From JAHEJE01 sp965216335 (GTDB lineage: Bacteria > Pseudomonadota > Alphaproteobacteria > Rhizobiales > Aestuariivirgaceae), in contig OZ244154.1 of the NCBI GenBank assembly GCA_965216335.1, positions 1,426,001-1,490,000 of the forward strand: a DNA stretch of 64,000 nt, given 5' to 3'. Under the pieces are notes generated by a model that was not told where the DNA came from, searched no databases, and saw only the letters and a list, made by a program, of their open reading frames with translations. The position numbers and the translations under genes are program-made. Positions 25,339-34,943 of the stretch are shown piece by piece; position 1 is the stretch's first letter; every line of letters begins with the position of its first letter.

Positions 25339-26768
25339 TGCGTGACCCTCCGTGGCTCCACGTGGCGTTTGAGATAGGATGGATTGTGCCGGATGATGCG
25401 GCTGTAGGCGGAAATGCCGAAGTCGACCCAGTCGCGCATCAGATCGCAGTAGTGGTAGACCGGCGAGTGCGGGTCTTCGAAGCGCGCGTAGCTCTCATGA
25501 TAGCAGCCGCCGGCACAAATGTTGCGTATGCGGCAGGTGCTGCAGGCGCGTGAGGCCTTGTCCTGGGCCTTTTCGACGAAGTCGCCCAGCGCCTGCCGGT
25601 CAATGCCGTCGGAAACATTCCCGAAGGTCGGCATCTTGGAGCCGGTGAAGCGGTGGCACAGATGCAAATCGCCATCGCCGTCGACCGCCAGCATGCCGAT
25701 GCCGGCCCCGCACGGCACCACCTTCTTGGTGCCCTCGGCCAGATCGGTCATAAGCTGGTGCATGTTGGAAAAGCCGATGTTGCGGTCTTCGAGCGCCGCC
25801 TCGACATAGCGCTCGCCCAGCACCTTCATGTCGTGAAACACCTGTCGCAGTTCATCCTCGGTGAGGTTGAAGGCGGAGATATCGCCCGACGTCGCCGGCG
25901 AGAAACCGACCTCGAAGAAGCCCAGTTCATCGCGCAGATGTTCATGGATCGCCAGCACGTCGGTCACGCCGCGGGTCAGGGTCACCCGTGCGCCGACCGG
26001 GCGTGAGCGGTAGCGCGACAGCAGCATTCGCGCCTTTCCCGCGACAACGTCATAGGTGCCGCGTCCGCCGACGGTCACCCGGTTCTTGTCGTGCAGCGCC
26101 CTGGGTCCGTCCATGCTGACGGTCAGCCCGAAGCGGTGTTGATCGAGATAGTCGACAAGCTGCTCGTTGAGCAGCGTCGCGTTGGTGGTCAGCGAGAAAT
26201 CGATCTCCTTGCCGGCCTCGCGCCCGCGCGCCTCGGCATAATCCACCATCTGCCGGATCAGCGGCATGTTCGACAGCGGTTCGCCGCCGAAGAACACCAG
26301 GTTCACCCGTTTGCGGTCCCTGGCCTGCCTGAGCAGCAGCTCGAGCGACTTGACCGCCGTCTCGAACGACATCTTCTGCCCGGCGCTCGGCACTGCCAGG
26401 TCTTCCTTGTAGCAATAGGTGCACGACAGGTTACAGCCGGTGTTGACGTTGATGATGATGGTCGACAGCGGGAAGTCCTTGACCCGCACCGGTGCTGAGG
26501 GTTGGTCCATGTGGCGGGCATTGCGCACCACATCCATGGTCAGAAAATCCTCCACCGTGCCGGCCACGTCGTCCGCCGCGAAGCGGTCGCTGAAGGCGTC
26601 CTCCAGGCTGTCAGGCGTCACCGTCGCCGTCTTGCGGAAATGGTCGAGCACCGCGCCGGACACCTCGTCCATTTCGAACAGGCTGGTGGTCGGGATGTGG
26701 AACAGCATGCGCCGGCCCTCGATGTCGACGTCGTGGATGTTCTCGGGCATCAGCCTCAATCCGCTCAT
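25335..26768 (-). CDS. qhpD: radical SAM enzyme forming QhpC thioether crosslinks
   Basis: 477 residues. Cys112, 116 and 119 (GCNLSCTYCYKED) bind the SAM 4Fe-4S cluster; C-terminal SPASM-type auxiliary cluster cysteines are seen in VPCGAGIGML, DLHLCHRF, ACSTCRIRNICAGGCYHES and YHYCDLM. QhpD installs three sequential Cys-to-Asp/Glu thioether bonds in QhpC. The N-terminal 90 residues resemble a RiPP-recognition-like domain that would bind the leader. Lies between qhpA and qhpC in the order A-D-C-B-F-E. Confidence 0.95.
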   Translation of the reverse strand: MSGLRLMPENIHDVDIEGRRMLFHIPTTSLFEMDEVSGAVLDHFRKTATVTPDSLEDAFSDRFAADDVAGTVEDFLTMDVVRNARHMDQPSAPVRVKDFPLSTIIINVNTGCNLSCTYCYKEDLAVPSAGQKMSFETAVKSLELLLRQARDRKRVNLVFFGGEPLSNMPLIRQMVDYAEARGREAGKEIDFSLTTNATLLNEQLVDYLDQHRFGLTVSMDGPRALHDKNRVTVGGRGTYDVVAGKARMLLSRYRSRPVGARVTLTRGVTDVLAIHEHLRDELGFFEVGFSPATSGDISAFNLTEDELRQVFHDMKVLGERYVEAALEDRNIGFSNMHQLMTDLAEGTKKVVPCGAGIGMLAVDGDGDLHLCHRFTGSKMPTFGNVSDGIDRQALGDFVEKAQDKASRACSTCRIRNICAGGCYHESYARFEDPHSPVYHYCDLMRDWVDFGISAYSRIIRHNPSYLKRHVEPRRVTQ

Positions 26769-26814
26769 CCGCCGTCCTTTCGCGCCTGTCGTGCCATGGA
26801 CTTCATCCCCGGGT

Positions 26815-28404
26815 TCAGCGGATCGGCGGATCGACGAAGCGCTGCACCGTCACGAACAGGTGAGCGCTGCCCTCGACCTTGTTGCCGCCGTCGTCGACGG
26901 TGCCGATCACCGACAGGTTGCCGGCATTGTTGGTCGACATCGGCCGCGCCGGGTTGGGGCCGGCGCCGGCCGGTTCGAACAACCCGGTGCCGGTGATCTT
27001 GCCGGCAAACTCGTTGTCCCTCAACGCTGCGGCACCTTCATCGAAATTGTCCGTGCGCCAGCTTGCCGGCATCACGCCGATGCGCACGTCGTCCTCCGTA
27101 CCCGGCTTGCCGTCGGCCCCGGCCATGTAACCGACTGCCTCGAACTGCGCCGGCACCGGCGCAATCGGCCCGCCATTGCCGCCAACGCGGGCGAAGGTGG
27201 TGTCGGGCACGACCTTCACGCTGTCGACCTTGTCATAGACGACCAGACCGCCGCTCAGTGATGCGCCGCCGACGGAAACGTCACGGGTGCCGGTGCCCGC
27301 ACCGGCATCGGCGGTGACATCCAGGGTCACGCTGTCCGCCGACCGGCTGACATCGCTGACTTGCAGACCGTCACCGAGCGAGACATCGCCCTCCAGCCCG
27401 ACGCCGTGAATGGTGACCCGGGCGGTTTCGCCCTGCTTGATGTAAGCCGGCTGCACGGCGAGAATCTTCGCCCCGCTGCCCTGACGCACTGAAGCAATGG
27501 TGCCGCCGACAATGTCATTGTCGCGCACGAACCAGCGGCCGCTCAGCCGGTTGGCATCGCCGCCGGTCGACATCACGACGCGCATCGATGCACCGTTCTT
27601 GCCGGTCAGGCTGGCGCGGAACTCATGCCCGGAATAGACAACCGCCGTACCGGAAGCTTCCTGAACGTCGCCATTGGCATAGGTCGCCTTGGTGGTGATG
27701 TCGTAACCACCTTTGTCGTTGGCGCTGAGGGTGGCGAGCCCGGCGTAGTCGCCGGCGCCCGGGCGGTGTCCGGCAAAGCGCCAGGTTCCGGTGAGATCGG
27801 GGGCCGCCTTGTCCTTCCATGCCGTCCATGCATCGCTCTCATAGGGCAGCAGCTTGGCCAGTTCCTCGACAATCTTGGTCGAGGCGGTTCCCCACCAGTC
27901 GCGGTCGCGCGCCAGTGCCTGATACTCGGTGGTCGGGTATTGACCGAGGTGGAAATTGACCAGCTTCAGCCAGTCCGCCTTGTCGCGGCGCTGCAGGGCG
28001 ACACGGGCAAAGGTATGACAGCGGCCGCAGAACTGCGTCAGGTTCTCGTCCGGTCCGGTGTCGGCCACCCCGGGGGTCTTTTCCAGCACATAGCGGTAAC
28101 CTTGCGATTCCGACGGCGCCAGTCCTTGCGTGGCCGACAGGTAGGCGACCAGTTGCCGGTGCTCATCGCCGGAAATCTTTAGCCCGTGGAGGTGGGCCAT
28201 GCGGGTGAGCGTCATGCTCCAGGCTTCCGGGGTCTTGCGGGCATCGTCGATCCGTTTGCGCGTGCCGTCCGCCCGCTCCTCGTGGCAGACGCCGCAGCGC
28301 GCGGCGATCAGCTCGGCGCCATCCTGCGCCAGGGCCGGTACCGATGTCCCGGATCCCAAGACGGCAGATGCGACCAACGCACCAAAGAAGAGTTTCTTGT
28401 GCAT
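26815..28404 (-). CDS. qhpA: quinohemoprotein amine dehydrogenase, alpha subunit (diheme)
   Basis: 529 residues. Signal peptide with cleavage expected after ALA26. Two heme c sites: Cys37-Gly-Val-Cys40-His41 and Cys126-Gly-Arg-Cys129-His130. The remainder holds beta-barrel and Ig-like domains (IHGVGLEGDVSLGDGLQVSD and neighbours). The hemes pass electrons from CTQ to a periplasmic acceptor during oxidation of primary amines such as n-butylamine in known homologues. The ATG at 28404 has GGAGGA eight bases upstream; a TTG at 28410 is less likely. First gene of the qhpADCBFE operon. Confidence 0.94.
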   Translation of the reverse strand: MHKKLFFGALVASAVLGSGTSVPALAQDGAELIAARCGVCHEERADGTRKRIDDARKTPEAWSMTLTRMAHLHGLKISGDEHRQLVAYLSATQGLAPSESQGYRYVLEKTPGVADTGPDENLTQFCGRCHTFARVALQRRDKADWLKLVNFHLGQYPTTEYQALARDRDWWGTASTKIVEELAKLLPYESDAWTAWKDKAAPDLTGTWRFAGHRPGAGDYAGLATLSANDKGGYDITTKATYANGDVQEASGTAVVYSGHEFRASLTGKNGASMRVVMSTGGDANRLSGRWFVRDNDIVGGTIASVRQGSGAKILAVQPAYIKQGETARVTIHGVGLEGDVSLGDGLQVSDVSRSADSVTLDVTADAGAGTGTRDVSVGGASLSGGLVVYDKVDSVKVVPDTTFARVGGNGGPIAPVPAQFEAVGYMAGADGKPGTEDDVRIGVMPASWRTDNFDEGAAALRDNEFAGKITGTGLFEPAGAGPNPARPMSTNNAGNLSVIGTVDDGGNKVEGSAHLFVTVQRFVDPPIR

Positions 28405-28597
28405 TAGCAAATCCTCCCAGTTTCGTGCGCCTGTTGCCGTGCTGTCAGGCCATCATATTGCCGTAAGGCAAGCACTCTACGCCGCCGCTGTCTTGACATT
28501 TGCGGTCATTGTTCCGCCAAATAGGCGCGTAGACGGCAACAGCCTGTGACATTGGCTGAAGACTGATCGCCAGTTCGAGGTCCGCGCGGTACTGCTC

Positions 28598-29638
28598 ATG
28601 ACAGCACAAGCGACCATCTCTTCATCTGTTCTGCACGGCCTCAGCAATGACATGGCCCGGCTGGACATCGATGCCGCCGAGCTGGCCCGGTGCTGTGGGA
28701 TGCCTGAGGCGGCCTTGTATGCAGACGAGCGGGAAATCCCCTTGCACGGCTTCGTTTCGGCGTTGGAGTTCATTGCCGACACCGGGCGGTGTCGCGACTT
28801 TGGCTGGCAGGCCGGCAAAGCGTTCGATGTCGCCCATCTTGGTGACCTGGGCGAGGCGGTGTCGTGCGCACCGACATTGGGGACCGCGCTGCAGGTCTTT
28901 GCCCGCTACCTGCGCCTGATCCAGAGCACCAGCGAAATCACCTTTGATGTCGATGCCGACCAACTGGTGCTGGGTTACCGCATTCTAGACCCGGGCATCT
29001 GGCCGCGCTGCCAGGATGCCGAGTTCACCATCTCCATCCTGTGCGCCATCATCCGTGGCTGTCTCGGTGAAGGCTGGCGGCCGCTCTATGTCGGCTTTGA
29101 GCACCAGCCGGGCGGCGACACCGGCGCGCGCGACAGCGAGTTGAGCGTGGCTTGCGCCTACAGCTGCGACGTCAACACGATCGCCCTGCCGGTGCGGGTG
29201 CTGGACGAACCGATGCCGTGCAAATGTCATGCGGACTGGCCGGCCGCATTTTCGCGGCTGGGCGAGGCGGTGGCGCGCCGCGACCGGGCCCGGCCGCTGC
29301 CCGGCCGGGTCAGAACGGCGATCTTTTCCGAAATGTCGCGTGGCCTGCCACGGCGCGAGACTGTTGCAGCCCGGCTCGGAGTATCGCAACGCACCCTGCA
29401 CCGACGGCTCCAGGCCGCCGGAACCAGCTACGGTGCCATCCTCAGCGACTGCCGCGCCAGTCTCGGCCGTTTCCTGCTGCAGAACGCCGAACGGCCGTTG
29501 AGCCAGGTCGCCCATGACCTCGGTTATTCCGACTACACCGCCTTTTCCCGAGCCTTCAGGGCATGCTACGGGCACACGCCAAAGGCTTTCCGCGACCGTA
29601 ATGAAAAGCTGGCAGAGCATCGCTCAGGCGAAATCTAG
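28598..29638 (+). CDS. qhpR: AraC-family regulator of the qhp cluster
   Basis: 346 residues. The N-terminal part (to about residue 230) is an Arabinose-binding-domain-like region of the OruR/ArgR-type AraC proteins; the C-terminal AraC DNA-binding domain has RLGVSQRTLHRRLQAAGTSY (first helix-turn-helix) and QVAHDLGYSDYTAFSRAFRA plus the closing GHTPKAFRDR. It is divergent from qhpA across a 193-base region and is expected to activate qhp transcription with amines, as known for QhpR. TTGCCGT occurs twice in that region (28433 and 28458 areas), a possible half-site. Confidence 0.88.
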   Translation: MTAQATISSSVLHGLSNDMARLDIDAAELARCCGMPEAALYADEREIPLHGFVSALEFIADTGRCRDFGWQAGKAFDVAHLGDLGEAVSCAPTLGTALQVFARYLRLIQSTSEITFDVDADQLVLGYRILDPGIWPRCQDAEFTISILCAIIRGCLGEGWRPLYVGFEHQPGGDTGARDSELSVACAYSCDVNTIALPVRVLDEPMPCKCHADWPAAFSRLGEAVARRDRARPLPGRVRTAIFSEMSRGLPRRETVAARLGVSQRTLHRRLQAAGTSYGAILSDCRASLGRFLLQNAERPLSQVAHDLGYSDYTAFSRAFRACYGHTPKAFRDRNEKLAEHRSGEI

Positions 29639-29677
29639 AGCACTTTTTTGGCAATACCGAGCCATTTGATGGCTCAA
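29635..29677. repeat. gene-end repeat with GAGCCAT hairpin (copy D1)
   Basis: CTAGAGC, a run of T, then ACCGAGCCATT and a short perfect hairpin GAGCCAT-TTG-ATGGCTC (29660-29677 approx.). A related string starting CTAGAGC and ending ACCGAGCCATTG recurs at 48751-48783. It sits just after the qhpR stop and could help termination of the convergent qhpR and RTX-lipase transcripts. Confidence 0.45.
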
Positions 29678-29785
29678 AAGTTACTTCCTTTGCGATGATA
29701 CCAGCGCTGACGGAAAACCGATGTCATACCAGCGCGGCATAACAGTCAGAAAGGTCGCCCGCCAACACCGCCGTTGTTCGGCTGT

Positions 29786-31888
29786 TCACACAACCAGGTC
29801 GAACACGAAGTCGGAAGAGTCGATCGAGGCGAGCGGGGTGCCGTACAGTCTGATGAAGGTATCGGCGTCGAGCCGAAGCAGGCTCGAGCCGTCCGTCAGC
29901 TGGGATAGCGTCAGGTCTGCAAGCGAAGCCACGCCGGACCCTGTCATGTCGAGCAAATCGATGCCGTCTTCGAAATTGCGTATCCGGTCTTCGCCCCAAT
30001 TCGGCCGGTCGAACACGAAAACATCCCGCACCGCATCTGCAAAGCCGTTCAGCAAATCGTTGCCGCCGGCCCCGTTGAGGGTGTCGGCGCCGGCGCCGGC
30101 GTAGAGGAAATCCGCATCAGAGCCGCCGTACAGGCTGTCATCGCCGCTGAACGCGACCAGTACATCGCGGCCACCGGCGCCGATCAGCGTGTCGTTGCCT
30201 GTGCCGGAGATCAGTCGGTCATCGTCCGCACCGCCGTTGAGGGTATCATTGTCGGCGCCTCCGACCAGCCGGTCCGCTTCGCCATCCCCGCGCAGGTTGT
30301 CGTTGCCCGAGCCGCCGTCGAGGGTGTCGATGCCGGCCCCGCCGGCCAGTGTATCGTCACCGGTCGCGCCGACCAGCTTGTCGTTCCCTGCCCCGCCGCT
30401 CACACTGTCGTTTCCGGCTCCGCCATTGCCGAGGTCGTCACCGTCCATGCCGGCGATCATGTCGTCGCCCGCCTGCCCGAACAGCGAGTCGTTCCCCGGT
30501 CCGCCATCGAGCAGGTCGTCACCGCCACGGGCCCGAACCTCGTCGTCGCCGGCAAGTCCGAGAATGAAATCCCGCGCCCCGTCGCGGCCAAACAGGGTGC
30601 GGGCACCCTGGTCGGACGGATTCGAGGGTCCGGTATAGAACTGAAAGGAACTGATGGTCGAGCCATCGTAGTCGGTCGTGTTGGCATAGTCGCCAACCCC
30701 GGCGATGATCCGGTGGTTCGTCAGGTGCGTCACAAGCTCGGACGAGGTGATCGCCTCCAGGTTGTGCCAGTAGAGTTCGGAGTTGTGCTCTGCACCGAAG
30801 CCGTGTTTGAGGAACAGCGGATCGTTGAAATAGTTGGGATACGAGACATCGTCGTTGGCGATGTTCGGCAGCCAGATTTTCGTGGTCGAGAAATTGATGT
30901 TGGAACGCAGCACCGAGTTGGGCGCGAAGTCGTCGGCAATATCCTCGGCATCGCCGATCAGCCCGGAATTGCCGTCAACGCCGGGAAAGGTCACCCGGTC
31001 TTCCGCATGGGCGAGGGCCAGGTAGTTGAGCGGCGACAGGGTCACGAGCCTGCCGGATGCATCGACGATGTCCGGATTCGCCTCCGACGGCAGAAATCCA
31101 TTGCTGTCTGTGAACAGCCGGGGGTGGAGCCCGGGAGAGGCAAGCGATATGACCCTCAGGTCGACATTGTCGAAGTTGTGGCTGTCGACAGCGAGAAAGA
31201 TATCCGCCATCAGACCGCCCAGACTGTGCCCGGTGACGACCAGCTTGGTGATGCCGGGGGTGGCGGCAAGGTAGCTGGCAACCGCGTCGATCAGGGGTTT
31301 GAGCATGCCGTAGTGGTCGTGCTGACCGTCAGGCGAAAACGCCTGCTCTTCCTCAACCGCCGGGTCGAACTCGTCGGTGCCGCGAAACGCCAGAACCAGG
31401 GTGCTCTCGTCACCCGTTCCGGCCTTGCCGACGCCAACCAGCGCCTGGGCGTCCTCATTGTTGTAAAGGCCCTTTGCGGTGAATGCGCTGGCGGCCGTCA
31501 CGGTGCCGGTGAAGTGGCTGGCAAGTTCTGTATCGTCGAGCAACTGCCAGCCGACACCGTCGAGGTAGCCGCGATAGTCGTCGTTATTATTGCTCGGCGG
31601 CGGCGTGGAGTTATGAAAGGCGGCAGGTATGGTTTCCCCGCCATAGGCCGTACGGGCAAACAGTGTTGCCGCCCGCACCGCATCGGCGGAATTGGCCAGC
31701 GTCAGCGCCATGCCGGCGGAGGCAGACGCGGCTGCAACCTGGGTTTCCATGACCAGTGGAACGGTCGTGGCGGTCACAAGGTCGTCGTCCTGAGTGTCCG
31801 TCAGGCTGCCGGTCAATTGCGACTGCGATGCCGTCTCATCGAGTGATTGCAGGATGTCTGAGAAACCGTCCGCCGTCTTGTCCAACAT
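29786..31888 (-). CDS. RTX-type secreted lipase-like protein
   Basis: 700 residues. Residues 160-330 form a lipase class 3-like alpha/beta-hydrolase: TLVLAFRGTDEFDP (oxyanion region) and TGHSLGGLMAD with nucleophile Ser222. Residues about 440-640 carry calcium-binding nonapeptide repeats (GGAGNDSVSG, GGSGNDNLRG, GGADNDTLNG and more) typical of type I secretion substrates, and the C-terminus ends in hydrophobic SSDFVFDLVV, a typical RTX secretion end. No signal peptide. No type I secretion genes are in the window. Substrate unknown. Confidence 0.85.
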   Translation of the reverse strand: MLDKTADGFSDILQSLDETASQSQLTGSLTDTQDDDLVTATTVPLVMETQVAAASASAGMALTLANSADAVRAATLFARTAYGGETIPAAFHNSTPPPSNNNDDYRGYLDGVGWQLLDDTELASHFTGTVTAASAFTAKGLYNNEDAQALVGVGKAGTGDESTLVLAFRGTDEFDPAVEEEQAFSPDGQHDHYGMLKPLIDAVASYLAATPGITKLVVTGHSLGGLMADIFLAVDSHNFDNVDLRVISLASPGLHPRLFTDSNGFLPSEANPDIVDASGRLVTLSPLNYLALAHAEDRVTFPGVDGNSGLIGDAEDIADDFAPNSVLRSNINFSTTKIWLPNIANDDVSYPNYFNDPLFLKHGFGAEHNSELYWHNLEAITSSELVTHLTNHRIIAGVGDYANTTDYDGSTISSFQFYTGPSNPSDQGARTLFGRDGARDFILGLAGDDEVRARGGDDLLDGGPGNDSLFGQAGDDMIAGMDGDDLGNGGAGNDSVSGGAGNDKLVGATGDDTLAGGAGIDTLDGGSGNDNLRGDGEADRLVGGADNDTLNGGADDDRLISGTGNDTLIGAGGRDVLVAFSGDDSLYGGSDADFLYAGAGADTLNGAGGNDLLNGFADAVRDVFVFDRPNWGEDRIRNFEDGIDLLDMTGSGVASLADLTLSQLTDGSSLLRLDADTFIRLYGTPLASIDSSDFVFDLVV

Positions 31889-32025
31889 GTTCGCCTCGTG
31901 GAAATGCCCAAATCAAAGGAAAGACGTGGCGTCGCACAAGTAAATGGCATTGTTCGGGCAGGACGAAAAAATTGCGGGTTTCGGGGAATGACCCCTGCAA
32001 CCTGAGAACCTGATTGAAAAGTGCG

Positions 32026-32394
32026 TTAGCCCGCGCCGATCGCCCGCATGACGCCGCCGAGGGCGGGGATGGTCAGGACCGCCGCGCCGACAAGCCAGAT
32101 GCCCATGGAAGCGAATGACGACTGCACGGCACCGGTTGCGCGCTCGAAGATGGCCGCCGGCACACCGGCGAACATCAGCGTCAGTGTCGACACCATAAGC
32201 GAGGCGAAATAGAACACCAGTTCCGGCAGCACCGGCAGCAGGCCAGGATACCACACCGGGGCCAGTTCCTGCATCACCAGCGTCGCCGGCGAGTGCATGC
32301 CGTTGACGATCGCCACCAGGATCACCGGCACGATCAGCGAAAAGGAAACATCGTCCTGCGGCTGCTGTTCGCCGTTCGGAGCTTCGTTCTTCAT
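32026..32394 (-). CDS. small membrane protein, unrecognised
   Basis: 122 residues with three to four hydrophobic segments (VSFSLIVPVILVAIVNGMHS, VLPELVFYFASLMVSTLTLM, GIWLVGAAVLTIPALGGVM). A strong GGGAGGGCGG precedes the ATG at 32394; longer readings into the upstream gene are not needed. It lies 10 bases after the YggT-family gene and is presumably co-transcribed with it. No family is recognised with confidence. Confidence 0.65.
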   Translation of the reverse strand: MKNEAPNGEQQPQDDVSFSLIVPVILVAIVNGMHSPATLVMQELAPVWYPGLLPVLPELVFYFASLMVSTLTLMFAGVPAAIFERATGAVQSSFASMGIWLVGAAVLTIPALGGVMRAIGAG

Positions 32395-32404
32395 CCGCCC
32401 TCCC

Positions 32405-32749
32405 TCACGCCGTCGGTGCAAAGCCGAACGCCACCGCGGCGGCAAAGAACGCCAACCGCAGGACGAACATCCACATGACGGCAAAGATCAGCGTCACGAT
32501 TGGCGGCACCGCCAGCGGCGTCACCGCCCTGACGACATTCAGCACCGGATCGGAGATCCGCACAAAGGCCCGCCAGATGTAGTTGTCCCAGTTCTCCGGC
32601 ACGAACAGCCCGAGGATCAGCCGGCCGATCATCGTATACATGACCGCCGCCAGGACGAAGTTGACCAGGTGAAAGAACCAGAACTGGGCAAAGGTCTCTG
32701 TCAAGTCGTCGATCCTCTGGAAGCACGTGCGGGATGCCGTTTGACGCAT
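32405..32749 (-). CDS. YggT-family membrane protein
   Basis: 114 residues. Two long hydrophobic stretches (LVNFVLAAVMYTMIGRLILGLF and VPPIVTLIFAVMWMFVLRLAFF) surround VRISDPVLNVVRAVTPLAVPP, which is the YggT pattern of a membrane hairpin repeat (‘sDPvl.pirr.iPp’). The first 15 residues are not typical, so the start may be internal. Function in the family is poorly defined (osmotic tolerance and division site roles are reported). Confidence 0.72.
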   Translation of the reverse strand: MRQTASRTCFQRIDDLTETFAQFWFFHLVNFVLAAVMYTMIGRLILGLFVPENWDNYIWRAFVRISDPVLNVVRAVTPLAVPPIVTLIFAVMWMFVLRLAFFAAAVAFGFAPTA

Positions 32750-32855
32750 CGTTCGCGCCTTGTTGCAGGCACGATGACCGATTGCAAGCCCGTGTCAACG
32801 AAAACGGGGCCCGAAGACCCCGTTCCCGAGTATTGCCGAAATTGCGACAGCGCAC

Positions 32856-34676
32856 CTAGTGGGCGGCTGCCTCATCGCCTTCGCCGTGCTGGGCGACAAC
32901 GCCACCGCGCGGTGTGCGCACTTCATCGACCATCGCCTGAAGTTCAGCCGAAGGCTCCGGTGTTGCATTGGATACCAGGTACATGACCAGGAACCCGAGC
33001 GGCACACCGAAGATCGCCGGCGACCAGACCGTGATTCCAAGGATTGGATCGAACCAGCCATTGGAGATACCGATCAGGTACAGCAGGCAGGCGCCGAACC
33101 CGGCGATCATACCGGCGATTGCGCCCTGGGTGGTCGTACGCTTCCACCAGATGCCCAGAACCAGAGCCGGGAAGTTGCCGGCTGCGGCGAGCGAGAACGC
33201 CCAGGCCACCAGCTTCAGGATGTCCGGCGGTGCGAACGTCGCGGTGAACGCCGCTGCGATCGCCACACCGAACAGAATGATCCGCGACACCACCAGACGG
33301 CGAGCCGTCGGAGCGGTCGGATCGATCATCCGGTAGTAGATGTCGTGGCTGAGCGCATTGGCCATGGCCAGCAGCAGACCGTCGGCGGTCGACAGGGCAG
33401 CCGCCAGGCCGCCGGCTGCAACCAGCCCGGTGATGACGAACGGCAGACCGGCGATCTCAGGCGTGGCCAGAACCACGATATCCTTGGTGATCGAGAAGTC
33501 GGCCAGCGTCACAAACGACTTGCCGGCACAGGCAGCCTGGATCGCCTCAAGCGAGGCAGCCGCTGCACCACACATCTTGATCTTGCCGGTGGCACCCCAG
33601 ATGTAGACCCATTGCGGCAAGTCGGCAAAGTCCGTACCGATGATGTTCTTGTAGATCTCCAGCTTTGCGAACGCGGCATAGGCAGGCGCCGTGAAGTACA
33701 GCAGGAAGATGAACAGCAACGACCAGCCGACCGACTTGCGGGCGGCGCGCACCGATGGCGTGGTGAAGTAACGCATCAGAACGTGCGGCAGCGAGGCGGT
33801 ACCGATCATCAGGCAGAACACCAGCGCGAAGAAGTCGAACGCGCCCTTGTTCCAGATGCTCAGATGCGGTCTGGCTCCCGCCAACGCCTCCTTGGTCTGC
33901 TCAAGTTCGGTGATCTGCTGCAACGCCGTGCCATAGGTCAGCTGCGGTATCGGGATACCGGTCACCTTGTACGACATGATCACAACCGGGATCAGGTAGG
34001 CGATGATCAGCACGATGTACTGGGCAACCTGGGTCCAGGTCACAGCCCGCATGCCGCCGAGCATCGAGCACAGCAGGATGCCGGCAACGCCAAGGAACAC
34101 CGCATAGAAATACGGGATACCGAGGAACCGTTCGGCAATCAGGCCGGTGCCGCGCACCTGCGCCACCACATAGAGGAACGAGGCGGACATCAGCACGACA
34201 ATGCCGAGGAACCGGGCAACGTTGCCGCCGAAGCGGGCCGCCAGGAAGTCTGGCACCGTATAGGCGCCGAACTTGCGCAGGTAAGGCGCAATCAGCACCG
34301 CCACCAGCACGTAACCGCCGGTCCAGCCGATGACGAACGCCAGGCCGTCATAGCCCAGGATATACAGAGAACCGGCCATCGCCAGGAACGAGGCGCCCGA
34401 CATCCAGTCGGCCGCCGTTGCCAGGCCGTTATAAAACGCCGGCACGGTTCGCCCGGCCACGTAGTATTCCGACACCTGCATGGTGCGCGACAACACACCG
34501 ATGCCGGCATAGATCACCAGGGTGAACCCGACGAACATAAACCCGATGTATTTGTTGTCGACACCGAGCTGTTCAAGGATCGCCAGAAAGATGACGAAGG
34601 CCAAGAAGCCTCCGGTATAGAATGCGTAGACCTTGCCGAGATTGGCGAGAAATCCACTTTTTGCTTCGCTAGCCAT
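32856..34676 (-). CDS. sodium:solute symporter, VC_2705 subfamily
   Basis: 606 residues, about 13-14 transmembrane segments, SSS family. EYYVAGRTVPAFYNGLATAADWMSGASFL and GYTLVIGWTGGYVL-like segments, then LGGMRAVTWTQVAQYIVLI, are characteristic (related to ActP acetate permeases). It has the long extramembrane insertion around TKEALAGARPHLSIWNKG seen in the VC_2705 subfamily. The gene lies 12 bases after its small partner (DUF4212). Likely substrates are short carboxylates; not readable from sequence. Confidence 0.88.
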   Translation of the reverse strand: MASEAKSGFLANLGKVYAFYTGGFLAFVIFLAILEQLGVDNKYIGFMFVGFTLVIYAGIGVLSRTMQVSEYYVAGRTVPAFYNGLATAADWMSGASFLAMAGSLYILGYDGLAFVIGWTGGYVLVAVLIAPYLRKFGAYTVPDFLAARFGGNVARFLGIVVLMSASFLYVVAQVRGTGLIAERFLGIPYFYAVFLGVAGILLCSMLGGMRAVTWTQVAQYIVLIIAYLIPVVIMSYKVTGIPIPQLTYGTALQQITELEQTKEALAGARPHLSIWNKGAFDFFALVFCLMIGTASLPHVLMRYFTTPSVRAARKSVGWSLLFIFLLYFTAPAYAAFAKLEIYKNIIGTDFADLPQWVYIWGATGKIKMCGAAAASLEAIQAACAGKSFVTLADFSITKDIVVLATPEIAGLPFVITGLVAAGGLAAALSTADGLLLAMANALSHDIYYRMIDPTAPTARRLVVSRIILFGVAIAAAFTATFAPPDILKLVAWAFSLAAAGNFPALVLGIWWKRTTTQGAIAGMIAGFGACLLYLIGISNGWFDPILGITVWSPAIFGVPLGFLVMYLVSNATPEPSAELQAMVDEVRTPRGGVVAQHGEGDEAAAH

Positions 34677-34688
34677 GTCGTGGACCTC

Positions 34689-34943
34689 CTAGTCTTCGGC
34701 AACGCCGTGTTCGCGGTCGATCTGGTCCTGTTTTGACGAAAACCAGAAAATCAGCACCACGAAAACGATCAGTGAGCCTTGCGCGGCCATCCAAAAGCCG
34801 AGCGGGAAGCCGAGAATAACGATCTTATTCAGGGCATGTACGAAAAAGTGGATCAGGAACGAGAACACAAACCAGATGCCGATACATGTCCACATCAGGC
34901 CTTTCGTCTTGTCCCAATAGCCACTGCTATCCGGGTTAGCCAT
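34689..34943 (-). CDS. DUF4212 small subunit of sodium/solute symporter
   Basis: 84 residues, two membrane spans (TCIGIWFVFSFLIHFFVHALN and FWMAAQGSLIVFVVLIFWF). The motif LGFPLGFWMAAQGS is diagnostic of DUF4212, always encoded just before VC_2705-type symporters, as here. The gene probably supplies a helper subunit. Start ATG has a purine-rich GGAGGAAAAA upstream. Confidence 0.9.
   Translation of the reverse strand: MANPDSSGYWDKTKGLMWTCIGIWFVFSFLIHFFVHALNKIVILGFPLGFWMAAQGSLIVFVVLIFWFSSKQDQIDREHGVAED

Noticed and set aside
32859..34736. 625-codon open frame on the forward strand opposite the sodium:solute symporter
   Set aside because: Arginine, histidine and glutamine-rich shadow of a membrane protein gene; no family features.
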